Of a stretch of 10,384 nucleotides of DNA, positions 1 through 7,121 are shown piece by piece. The translations under genes were made by a program, and so were the position numbers. Position 1 is the stretch's first letter; each line of letters starts with the position of its first letter. The stretch comes from an uncultured Chromatiaceae bacterium (lineage in GTDB: Bacteria > Pseudomonadota > Gammaproteobacteria > Enterobacterales > Alteromonadaceae). The DNA lies in assembly GCA_946481195.1 (NCBI GenBank), contig CAMLNG010000090.1, positions 1 through 10,384 of the forward strand, written 5' to 3'. The notes below the pieces were generated by a model. It did not search any database. It was not told where the DNA came from and saw only the letters and a list, made by a program, of their open reading frames with translations.

Positions 1-1353
1 CTGGTCCCACAGCATCGGTGCGCGGCGCTGAATATGTTCGACGTCCGAGGCCTGACTTAAGCCAATTTCTTCGCCGTAATACAGATAAGTGCTGCCAGGG
101 GATGTCAGCAACATCGCCGCCGCCAGCTTGGCTTTGGCCACATCGCCCTGTAATTGCCAGCCGATGCGCGGTTGGTCATGGTTGGTTAAAAACGGGCTGA
201 AATAACCCATCGGCACACCGGCAGCTTGGCGGGCATTGAAGTTAGCTTGTAATAACTGTTCAGCGCCGCTGGCAGTGTTATTCATAGTGCCGAATTCTGC
301 TTTGACGCCGCCGTTACCTTGCAGCAGCTCCAGCACTTTGTAGCCAAATTCAAAATCAAAGCCGGCGTCCAGCGCCTTGCCGTCGCCGGCATATTTGGCG
401 GCGACCGGTAAATCGGCCCAGGCTTCACCGACCAGCATCGCATCAGGTTGTACTGATTTGACGTATTGGGTGAAATCTTTCCAGTATTCAATAGTTTCCG
501 CCGTATCGGCCTGGCCGTCCGGCCCGGTTTCAATGGCATAACGCACTGCATCTAAACGAAAACCGGCGACGCCCAAATCCAGCCAGTATTTCGCCATCTT
601 TTTCATCTCGGCGATAACATCCGGATGAGTCAGGTTTAAATCCGGCTGGGAGGCGCCAAAAGCGGCGTAATAATATTCTTTGCGGCCTTCGTGATAATGC
701 CAGACCACTTTGGGGTCGGTTTTGCTGGCATCCCAGGCCGGGCCCCAGCCGTCGGTGGGCAGGTCTTTGCGCCAGATAAAATAGTCTTTGTAAGGCGCTT
801 CTCCGGCGGCAGAACGTTTAAACCAGTCGTGTTGATCTGAGATATGGTTAATGACTAAGTCGAGGATAATGCGAATGTTTTTGGCTTTAGCGGCATCAAT
901 CAGCGCTTTGAATTCCTGCTGGCTGCCATAATCTTTTTCGACCTGATAAAACTCGGTGAAGTCATAGCCGTGATAACTCGGTGCTTCAAACATCGGCGTC
1001 AGCCACAACGCATTGACGCCTAAATCGGCTAAATACGGCAACTTTTGCGCGATGCCGTTAAAGTCGCCGGTGCCATCACCGTTGCTGTCGGCAAAACTAC
1101 GCGGCCAAATCTGATAAAACACCGCGTCCTGCCACCAGGGTTTACTGGCCACTGCTGTTGTCGCGGCAACTACCGGCGCCGCGCTGGCTGCAGGTTCAGC
1201 TTTGCTCTGCGTGGCGTCCGGCGCCGGATTACATGCCGACAAAGACACCGAAAACAACACCGACAACACAGCCGCCAGCGCTGACACAGGAAATCTGCGG
1301 CGACAGCCGGCAGCAACAGGAGATAAGGCAGTACGCAAAGATGTAATGGCCAT
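1..1353 (-). CDS. GH13 alpha-amylase-family glucan hydrolase, lipoprotein, 3' end cut by window
   Basis: The first 451 residues are present, with no stop before the window edge. Seen: a signal peptide with basic residues R18-R20, a hydrophobic stretch at about 23-40 and a lipobox LSAC with C41 as the lipidated cysteine. An Ala/Pro-rich linker runs to about residue 70, then a (beta/alpha)8 barrel. The GH13 conserved regions are all intact: region I DLVINH (165-170), region II GFRLD with nucleophile D268, region III VGEAW with acid/base E310, and region IV NHD with D393. A calcium-site-like NGDGTGDF lies at 91-98. Region V reads QPDLN (236-240), the form known from the oligo-1,6-glucosidase subfamily, so the substrate may be short alpha-glucans or maltodextrins. 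Family members usually exceed 500 residues, so roughly 100 are missing. The start is supported by GGAG eight bases upstream. The n-region is unusually long. Inferred role: cell-surface or periplasmic starch/maltodextrin breakdown. Confidence 0.93.
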   Translation of the reverse strand, partial: MAITSLRTALSPVAAGCRRRFPVSALAAVLSVLFSVSLSACNPAPDATQSKAEPAASAAPVVAATTAVASKPWWQDAVFYQIWPRSFADSNGDGTGDFNGIAQKLPYLADLGVNALWLTPMFEAPSYHGYDFTEFYQVEKDYGSQQEFKALIDAAKAKNIRIILDLVINHISDQHDWFKRSAAGEAPYKDYFIWRKDLPTDGWGPAWDASKTDPKVVWHYHEGRKEYYYAAFGASQPDLNLTHPDVIAEMKKMAKYWLDLGVAGFRLDAVRYAIETGPDGQADTAETIEYWKDFTQYVKSVQPDAMLVGEAWADLPVAAKYAGDGKALDAGFDFEFGYKVLELLQGNGGVKAEFGTMNNTASGAEQLLQANFNARQAAGVPMGYFSPFLTNHDQPRIGWQLQGDVAKAKLAAAMLLTSPGSTYLYYGEEIGLSQASDVEHIQRRAPMLWDQ

Positions 1354-1431
1354 CGGCGGCTCCGTTAAAGAAAGACCGCCTCAGCTTAGACGAAGAACAG
1401 CAGCGCCGAACAGCACCGCTTTGGTGCAAAA

Positions 1432-1453
1432 CCACTGCATACGATTGCAGTGG
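1432..1453. promoter_or_regulatory. CG-centred palindrome, candidate LacI-family operator
   Basis: Two perfect 8-base arms, CCACTGCA and TGCAGTGG, flank TACGAT, so the dyad axis falls exactly on a CG step. LacI/MalR-family operators typically have this form. It lies about 80 bases upstream of the glucan hydrolase start, in the only intergenic gap before that gene, which suits sugar-responsive repression. An alternative exists: on the minus strand the same bases form an 8-bp hairpin followed by TTTT about 30 bases after the catalase-like gene's stop, so it could be that gene's terminator. I could not pick out a convincing promoter beside it. Confidence 0.45.
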
Positions 1454-1482
1454 CTGATACTGCATTGAGACCCAATAAAAAA

Positions 1483-2460
1483 TCAGTGTCCAGTCAAACG
1501 CTTACCAAAAGAAATGGCATAAGCGGCTGAGCGCATCGCCAAAATCGGGTCGGCACTTGGGCTGATGCCGGTGCTCAGCACATTCGGGTCAAAATTGATA
1601 TTGTCACAAGCGTTGTCACCCTGACTGCGCAGCGTCACCAGTCCGGCCTGCAGCGTGTTACGCGACGCCGGCCACTGCACAGACGGGTCCAGCAAGTTAT
1701 CGCCGGCATCAGCCAATACCAGCTCTAATTTAAACTGCACCGGGCCTTGCTTGAGCCGCTCCGCCAGTCGCTGCTGCAGGAATTCCGTCGGTTTAGCGGC
1801 GATTTCGGCGGCAGTTAACCCTTTAACACCATCAACCGGTTGCAGCTGCCAGCGCACGGCCTGTTGCTGGCCGGTTTTGTTGCTCAGCATAAAACTGTGC
1901 AAACCAAAATAAGGTGTATTGGCATAACTGGCCGGCGGTGCCGTGTCGGCCAGATATTTCGCCTGCGCCTGCGTATCCGGATGTGCAGCACGATAGGCCG
2001 CCACTTTCGCCAGATCTGGTTTACCATCCGGCCCCGGAATGAGGGTTTTTAACAAGCCGAGGAATGACTCCGGATCTTTAGCACCAAACATCGGCGTCGA
2101 CAGCAGCGCGAAGTGCTGCAACTCACCGTTATTGAGTTTGATTTGCAGTGCCAGCCCGCGCGGCGAGCGGCTGTTTTCAGCAGCTTTCGGATTACCGCCA
2201 GCCATCGAAAAACGCCCGATCAGCGGGTAACTGTCGCCGCTAAATAGCATCGAGTTGCTATACGCCTGCGCTGCAGCTTCGCCTTTAAAGTCGCCAGCGA
2301 CACAAAAACCTTTGGCGTGGCCTTTCCTAATGCCCGGGTGCTCACCAAAAATTTTGGCAAAGGTATCGATAAATTCCGGCGCTGTGGCAGGTTCTGCTGC
2401 CTGGATAGCGGCGGCGCTGAATAAAGTGGTCAGGGCGGCAATAAATGAAGCAGGGCGCAT
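1483..2460 (-). CDS. periplasmic catalase-related haem peroxidase (minicatalase type)
   Basis: This 325-residue protein has a signal peptide (about 1-21, cleavage near AIQA/AEP) and so should act in the periplasm on hydrogen peroxide or organic peroxides. At about 300 mature residues it matches the short catalase-related (SrpA-like) branch rather than full catalases of 480 or more. Seen: the distal-histidine motif KGHAKGFCVAGDF with H48; the SPRGLALQIKL strand; the TPMFGAKDPESFL segment equivalent to the catalase TPVFFIRDP region; and at the C-terminus R310-x3-Y314, matching the RxFxY proximal haem tyrosine. The position two before the conserved proline, where classical catalases carry the distal asparagine, is S121. 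A GAGGA ribosome site lies seven bases before the ATG. It stands alone, 126 bases downstream of the oxygenase gene. The exact substrate is unknown. Confidence 0.9.
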   Translation of the reverse strand: MRPASFIAALTTLFSAAAIQAAEPATAPEFIDTFAKIFGEHPGIRKGHAKGFCVAGDFKGEAAAQAYSNSMLFSGDSYPLIGRFSMAGGNPKAAENSRSPRGLALQIKLNNGELQHFALLSTPMFGAKDPESFLGLLKTLIPGPDGKPDLAKVAAYRAAHPDTQAQAKYLADTAPPASYANTPYFGLHSFMLSNKTGQQQAVRWQLQPVDGVKGLTAAEIAAKPTEFLQQRLAERLKQGPVQFKLELVLADAGDNLLDPSVQWPASRNTLQAGLVTLRSQGDNACDNINFDPNVLSTGISPSADPILAMRSAAYAISFGKRLTGH

Positions 2461-2481
2461 TGGTTAGTCCTCATTGCAGTT

Positions 2482-2499
2482 GGCAACAATAGTGTTGCC
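2482..2499. repeat. 7-bp inverted repeat before the catalase-like gene
   Basis: GGCAACA and TGTTGCC are perfect complements around a four-base ATAG. The repeat ends 22 bases before the catalase-like start codon, so it lies in or next to the untranslated leader. It could be an operator or an mRNA hairpin. No clear -10/-35 pair was found here, so its role is undecided. Confidence 0.35.
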
Positions 2500-2586
2500 G
2501 GTCTGGACCTGAATTGCCGCATTTTTTGTGCAGGGGCCGCGATGAAAACGCTGATTTTCCGGTTAATTGCCGGGAAAGAGTGCCGC

Positions 2587-3258
2587 TTAACTGATTTTCC
2601 GCAAAATTTTGCGGATCGCCGAAAAGCGCGGTTTGTCAGTTTTTTTCACCACCTGCAGCGCCGGATGGGAGGCATTAAACGCCAGACTGATGCGGGTAGC
2701 ACTGCCGCGATAAGGATTCACACGATGTCCCAGCCAGCTTGGGAAAATGTACATATCACCATCCTGCGGCGTGACTGAAAAGCTCTGCTCGCGCAGTGGC
2801 AGCGGGCTATGAATATTTAACGGGCAGCTCTGCTGATTAATAAACACAGTTTCACCGCCAACGTCCTCGCCGCCGCAACGCAGATAATAAAATCCGCTGA
2901 CGACAATACCACTGCGGAAATGGTCATGCGCTTTATTAAAATGACCGGTTTCGTTGCAGTTAGCCCAGACTTCCAATTGCCACAGGGATGGGTCCAGCGG
3001 CGTCTCAATAGCAAAATAATGCTGTGCCCAAACACTCAGATGTGGCGGGATCTGACTGACAAAACGGCTAATCGCCGGTTCCGGCCGTTCTTGCAGCACC
3101 GAAGGCGAATGCCAGCCGCCGACATTGGTTTTGCTGGCAGACGGTAACTGCTGACGCAGTTGCAGCACTTCAGCAATCAAACCGGGCGCAAATTCTGCGG
3201 CATCAGGCCAGGTCACCCGCAGTACCTGACTGGGAAATAACGACAACACTTCGTGCAT
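2587..3258 (-). CDS. putative 2OG-Fe(II) oxygenase (TIGR02466 / 2OG-FeII_Oxy_5 type)
   Basis: This 223-residue cytoplasmic protein has no signal peptide. The double-stranded beta-helix core is recognisable from the family pattern: WANCNETGHFNKAHDHF (98-114) with the metal-binding region H111/H113, SGFYYL (121-126), VTPQDGDMYIFPSWLGH (162-178) with distal metal ligand H178, then NPY and RISLAFN (189-195), where R189 is the likely 2-oxoglutarate carboxylate binder. Family members are predicted to hydroxylate or otherwise oxidise an unknown substrate using 2-oxoglutarate, Fe(II) and oxygen; I know of no assigned reaction. The first metal motif reads H-D-H rather than the canonical HxD/E. The ATG is preceded by a weak GGCGA site. 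It is transcribed divergently from the GNAT gene. A perfect 18-bp palindrome overlaps its last codons. Confidence 0.85.
   Translation of the reverse strand: MHEVLSLFPSQVLRVTWPDAAEFAPGLIAEVLQLRQQLPSASKTNVGGWHSPSVLQERPEPAISRFVSQIPPHLSVWAQHYFAIETPLDPSLWQLEVWANCNETGHFNKAHDHFRSGIVVSGFYYLRCGGEDVGGETVFINQQSCPLNIHSPLPLREQSFSVTPQDGDMYIFPSWLGHRVNPYRGSATRISLAFNASHPALQVVKKTDKPRFSAIRKILRKIS
2598..2615. repeat. 18-bp perfect palindrome in the 3' end of the oxygenase gene
   Basis: TCCGCAAAATTTTGCGGA is its own reverse complement, without a spacer. It encodes part of the Lys/Arg-rich C-terminal tail (IRKILRK), 9 bases before the stop codon. In RNA it can fold into a short hairpin on either strand, but no U-run follows on the coding strand, so it is not a standard intrinsic terminator. 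Confidence 0.5.
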
Positions 3259-3291
3259 ATTTTCGCCAAAACAGTAAGAAAATCAGGCGAA

Positions 3292-3320
3292 ATGATAACA
3301 ATTTTGTATTGAATTACCAA
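3292..3320 (-). promoter_or_regulatory. sigma70-like promoter of the 2OG oxygenase gene
   Basis: Read on the minus strand: -35 TTGGTA (four of six), a 17-base spacer and -10 TATCAT (five of six). The predicted start is near 3285, giving a leader of about 27 bases before the ATG at 3258. The surroundings are locally AT-rich, which supports the call. Confidence 0.6.
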
Positions 3321-3337
3321 ATTGAGCCGGTCAGCAA

Positions 3338-3357
3338 TGACGCAAACAACTGCGTCA
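3338..3357. promoter_or_regulatory. inverted repeat between divergent genes, candidate operator
   Basis: Perfect arms TGACGCA and TGCGTCA are separated by AACAAC. The dyad sits 18 bases upstream of the oxygenase -35 box and about 85 bases upstream of the GNAT start, where a regulator could act on both divergent promoters. No T-run follows on either strand, so a terminator is unlikely. The binding protein is not identifiable. Confidence 0.4.
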
Positions 3358-3442
3358 AAGCCGGTCTGTTTGTACACAGGGCACATCTGCGTAACAAGTC
3401 TGATAAACTGTCGCTGCTGTATTCACTGAATCATGAAGCCCG

Positions 3443-3907
3443 ATGCAACTGCAAAATCTGACGACCTGCCCCGACCTGATCCCAACCGTTGCCGAATGGC
3501 ATTTTGCCGAGTGGCATGCGTTGTTTCCGCATAAATCCGTAGAAGATTTTGCCGCCGACTTGCGTGAATCGCTGCAACAGGATGGCCTGCCACAAACCTG
3601 GGTGTTATTGGATGAGCACAACCAGCCAGCCGGCACTGCGTCATTGTTGTTGTCCGATATGACCACTAATCAGGATTTAAGCCCCTGGCTTGCCAACATT
3701 TATATTCACCCGCTGCAACGTGGTAAAGGTTTAGGTAAAAAAGTCGTGCTGCATGTGATGAATGAAGCGCGCCAGCGTGACCTCAAAACCATTTATCTGT
3801 TTACCGAAGATCAGCAGGCTTTTTACGAAAAGTTAGGTTGGGAGCTGCATCACCGCGAGTTCTACGAGAACCATTGGGTTGCGGTGATGCAGTATGATTT
3901 TTTCTGA
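3443..3907 (+). CDS. GNAT-family N-acetyltransferase
   Basis: This 154-residue soluble protein is predicted to transfer an acetyl group from acetyl-CoA to an unidentified amine. Seen: strand beta4 LANIYIHP (83-90) followed by the acetyl-CoA pyrophosphate-binding motif A, Q92-R93-G94-K95-G96-L97-G98, then helix 3; the motif-B segment DQQAFYEKLGWE (123-134), in which the FYEKLGW signature (127-133) is typical of the superfamily. The length is normal for a single GNAT domain. Only the ATG at 3443 is possible, because an in-frame TGA lies at 3434-3436; its ribosome site is weak (TGAAG close to the ATG). It is divergent from the oxygenase gene and converges on the RND permease gene with a single base between stop codons. 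The last 20 codons overlap a terminator-like hairpin. Substrate unknown. Confidence 0.88.
   Translation: MQLQNLTTCPDLIPTVAEWHFAEWHALFPHKSVEDFAADLRESLQQDGLPQTWVLLDEHNQPAGTASLLLSDMTTNQDLSPWLANIYIHPLQRGKGLGKKVVLHVMNEARQRDLKTIYLFTEDQQAFYEKLGWELHHREFYENHWVAVMQYDFF
3845..3903 (+). terminator. intrinsic terminator embedded in the GNAT 3' coding end
   Basis: Perfect 12-base arms, CTGCATCACCGC (3845-3856) and GCGGTGATGCAG (3881-3892), enclose a 24-base loop that itself holds GTTCT-ACG-AGAAC (3859-3871). The stem is followed within five bases by six consecutive T (3898-3903), just before the TGA at 3905. This has the geometry of a rho-independent terminator for plus-strand transcription. The stop of the opposing permease gene is six bases beyond, so the element may limit read-through into that gene. 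The long loop lowers confidence. Confidence 0.55.
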
Positions 3908-3908
3908 T

Positions 3909-6900
3909 TCAGTGTGCACTGCGCTGATAATGATAGGCGTAATACACCACCGGGATCACCACCAGCGTCAGCACTGTCGACACACCTAATCCGGCGATCA
4001 GCGCCACCGCCAGACCACCAAAAATCGGGTCGTCCAGGATAAACATCGCGCCTAACATCGCCGCCAGCGCGGTCAGAATAATAGGCCGCGCCCGTATCGC
4101 CGAGGCGTGCACCACCGCCTGCTCCAGCGCGACACCAGCTGCGGTTTGTTGCTGAATGGCATCGACCAGCAAAATCGAGTTCCTTACGATAATGCCAGCC
4201 AGCGCAATCATGCCAATCATCGACGTCGCCGTGAACTGCACACCGAGCAGCCAATGGCCCGGCATGATGCCGATAATAGTCAGCGGAATAGGCGCCATGA
4301 TCATCAGCGGCACGCCGTAGGATTTAAACTGCGCCACCACCAGCAGGTAAATCATGATAAGGCCGACGCCATAAGCGATGCCCATGTCACGGAAGGTCTC
4401 GAAGGTGATCTGCCACTCGCCGTCCCATTTGATGCTGATTTGGTCGGTATCTGTGGGCACACTGAACAGTTGTTGCGGCAGCGTGGCTTTTTCCTCTGAC
4501 AACGCGGCTTTGACATCAAGCATGCCGTATAACGGGCTGTCCGGGCCGCCAGCTAAATCTGCAGTGACAAAGACCACAGGGCGTAAGTCTTTGCGATAAA
4601 TCGTGTTTTCCCGCGTAGTTTCGACTTTGCGCGTCAGTTCCGACAACGCAATCAGCTGGCCGGTTTGACTCACCACCGGCAACTGTCCCAGTGCAGTCCA
4701 GCTGGCCAATACACCTTCGCCCAGTTGCAGTTCAACCGGTGTCAGCTGACGTTTATGATCATCGCGGACAAAAGTCGCGGTCTGACCGGCCACCGCCATC
4801 TGCAAAGTCTGGTTAATCGCTTCGACCGACACGCCAAGCAACGCGGCTTTTTGCTGGTCGGCCACTAACTGCCAGCGCGGCTGCGGTGCTTCGACCGTGC
4901 TGTCGATATCAACCAGCAGCGGCGTTTGAGCAAACTGCCGTTGTAATGCACTGGCAGCCTTAAGCTGTGCCGGATAGTCCGGGCCATAGACTTCAGCCAC
5001 CAGCGGTGCCATCACCGGCGGCCCTGGCGGCACTTCCACCAGCTTGATGCTGGCGCCGGTGCTTTGTTCAAGCTTGCTTAAAAGTGGCCGCACGCGCAGC
5101 GCAATGGCATGGCTTTGTTCGTCGCGTTGATGACGGTCCTGCAGATTGACCTGCACATCGCCCTGCCAGGGCAACTGACGCAGATAATATTGCCGCACCA
5201 GGCCATTAAAATTCATCGGCGCGGCGGTGCCGGCATAAGTCTGCAGATGAGTGACTTCAGGTAAGGTCAAAAGCGCATTACTCACCTGATTCAGCACCGC
5301 CTGAGTTTGCTCCAGCGTGCTGCCTTCGGGTAAATCCACCACCACCTGAAACTCGGATTTGTTATCAAACGGCAGCATTTTCAGCACCACTTGCTGACTG
5401 GTGACCAGCAGCACCGACATGGTGATAGCCGCCAGTAAACCAACCAGCAGTTTCACCCGGTTGGAGCGGCCGGCGCGCGCGCGCAGCATCGGTTGCATCA
5501 GGCGGCGGAAGATATGCTCCAGTTTTTCATCCTGCGCGTGATGAGCACCAGCCGCCGGCGTGCGGTGCGCGAACATTTTCAGGAATAACCAGGGTGTAAA
5601 AATAAAGGCAACCAATAAACTCAGCAGCATGCCCATGCTGGCATTCAGCGGAATTGGGCTCATATAAGGCCCCATCAGGCCGCTGACAAAGGCCATGGGT
5701 AATAAGGCGGCGATAACAGTGAAAGTGGCCAGAATGGTCGGGCTGCCGACTTCTTCGACGGCCAGCGGTACTGCTTCTGCCAGTGGTTTGCCACCCAATA
5801 ACCAGTGCCTATGCAGGTTTTCGACCACCACAATAGCGTCGTCCACCAAGATGCCGATCGAGAAAATCAGCGCAAACAACGACACCCGGTTTAATGTAAA
5901 ACCATAAGCCCAGGACGCGAATAAGGTCAGCGCCAGCGTGATCACCACTGCAGCCCCAACCACTATGGCTTCGCGTTTGCCAAGCGCCAGGCCCACCAGT
6001 AACACAACTGAAGCCGTGGCGAAAATCAGCTTATGAATGAGGGTGTCGGCTTTGTCTTTGGCCGTGACGCCGTAATCCCGGCTGATACTGAGTTCGATAT
6101 CGCGGCTTAAATAACTTTGTTGCAGCTGCGCCAGTTTGTCCTGCAAGGCGGCAGTGACCTCCACCGCATTAAAACCCGGTTGTTTCGCCACCACCACTGT
6201 GACGGCAGCTGAACTCAGCGCTGTGCCAGCGGAACCCGACGGCTGCAGATGCTGCACATAAGTATCTGGCTCGGCCACACCACGGCTGATATCGGCGACA
6301 TCACGCAAATAAACCGGCAACAACTCGCCTTTTGCGCCACTGCGCACCGCCACCACCAGCTGCGCCACTTCATCAGCACTGCTTAAAAAGCTGCCGCTTT
6401 CCAACTGCACTAATTGCTGCGGCGCCAGCATCGCCTGACTGCTGCGCACAGTACCGGCTTGTTGCAGCGCCTGGCTTAATTGCGGTAAAGACAGCTGATA
6501 AGCGCTTAACCGCGACGGGTCCAACCGTACACTGACCTGCTCCGCCTGACGACCTATGGTGTAAATGTCGCGGCTGCCGGGCACCTGTTGCAGTTGTTCT
6601 TCCAGCAGATTGGCGGCGGCCTGTAATTCAGCACGGCCCAGTTGCGGGTTTTTACTCCACTGTTTACTCCACAGCGTGACGGCAAACACCGGTACATCGT
6701 CGATGCCTTTGGGTTTAATCAGCACAGGGCCAATATTGGCGGCGGCCGGTTGCCAGTCGGCTTTGGCATAAAAAGCGTTATAGAGGCGCACCAAAGCGTC
6801 AGTGCGTTTTTCACCGACTTCAAACTGCACAGTTAATACAGTGCGACCCGGTTCAGACACTGAATACACATGTTTGACGCCGGCGATTTCAGCGATGATT

Positions 6901-7121
6901 TTCTCCGCAGGCACCGCCACTTGTTGCTCGACCATGGCAGCCGACGCCCCCGGATAAGCGATAAAGACGTTGGCGAAAGTGACTTCAATCTGCGGTTCTT
7001 CTTCGCGCGGAGTGACCAGCACCGCAAACAGCCCCAGCAACAAACTGACCAGCGCCAACAGCGGCGTGATCTGATTTTGCTTAAAGGCTGCCGCTAAACG
7101 GCCAGAGATGCCGAGCCGCAT
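3909..7121 (-). CDS. RND-family multidrug efflux permease (inner-membrane pump)
   Basis: A full-length 1070-residue AcrB-superfamily proton-driven exporter, expected to work as a trimer with the adaptor encoded just upstream and a TolC-like channel. Twelve membrane segments are visible: TM1 at about 17-37, TM2-TM6 at 366-516, TM7 at 556-576 and TM8-TM12 at 912-1064, with large periplasmic loops at 38-365 and 577-911. The proton-relay pair is D427-D428 (GILVDDAIVVVEN, TM4). At the AcrB Lys940 position in TM10 there is R980 (GIIVRNSILLVD). TPREEEPQI (37-45) and VPPGPPV (697-703) mark the subfamily usually annotated as acriflavin/multidrug RND rather than the metal-exporting CusA branch. AGGAG lies eight bases before the start, inside the adaptor gene, and the start overlaps the adaptor stop by one base (TAATG), which implies translational coupling. 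Substrates cannot be read from sequence. Confidence 0.97.
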   Translation of the reverse strand: MRLGISGRLAAAFKQNQITPLLALVSLLLGLFAVLVTPREEEPQIEVTFANVFIAYPGASAAMVEQQVAVPAEKIIAEIAGVKHVYSVSEPGRTVLTVQFEVGEKRTDALVRLYNAFYAKADWQPAAANIGPVLIKPKGIDDVPVFAVTLWSKQWSKNPQLGRAELQAAANLLEEQLQQVPGSRDIYTIGRQAEQVSVRLDPSRLSAYQLSLPQLSQALQQAGTVRSSQAMLAPQQLVQLESGSFLSSADEVAQLVVAVRSGAKGELLPVYLRDVADISRGVAEPDTYVQHLQPSGSAGTALSSAAVTVVVAKQPGFNAVEVTAALQDKLAQLQQSYLSRDIELSISRDYGVTAKDKADTLIHKLIFATASVVLLVGLALGKREAIVVGAAVVITLALTLFASWAYGFTLNRVSLFALIFSIGILVDDAIVVVENLHRHWLLGGKPLAEAVPLAVEEVGSPTILATFTVIAALLPMAFVSGLMGPYMSPIPLNASMGMLLSLLVAFIFTPWLFLKMFAHRTPAAGAHHAQDEKLEHIFRRLMQPMLRARAGRSNRVKLLVGLLAAITMSVLLVTSQQVVLKMLPFDNKSEFQVVVDLPEGSTLEQTQAVLNQVSNALLTLPEVTHLQTYAGTAAPMNFNGLVRQYYLRQLPWQGDVQVNLQDRHQRDEQSHAIALRVRPLLSKLEQSTGASIKLVEVPPGPPVMAPLVAEVYGPDYPAQLKAASALQRQFAQTPLLVDIDSTVEAPQPRWQLVADQQKAALLGVSVEAINQTLQMAVAGQTATFVRDDHKRQLTPVELQLGEGVLASWTALGQLPVVSQTGQLIALSELTRKVETTRENTIYRKDLRPVVFVTADLAGGPDSPLYGMLDVKAALSEEKATLPQQLFSVPTDTDQISIKWDGEWQITFETFRDMGIAYGVGLIMIYLLVVAQFKSYGVPLMIMAPIPLTIIGIMPGHWLLGVQFTATSMIGMIALAGIIVRNSILLVDAIQQQTAAGVALEQAVVHASAIRARPIILTALAAMLGAMFILDDPIFGGLAVALIAGLGVSTVLTLVVIPVVYYAYHYQRSAH

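Noticed and set aside
2559..2580. Terminator at the imperfect CCGG...CCGG repeat behind the oxygenase gene
   Set aside because: The stem is short with a bulge, and A residues rather than T follow it on the coding strand.
3433..3534. Earlier ATG at 3433 as the acetyltransferase start or an overlapping leader peptide
   Set aside because: It is in a different frame, has no family signal, and an in-frame stop at 3434-3436 fixes the acetyltransferase start at 3443.
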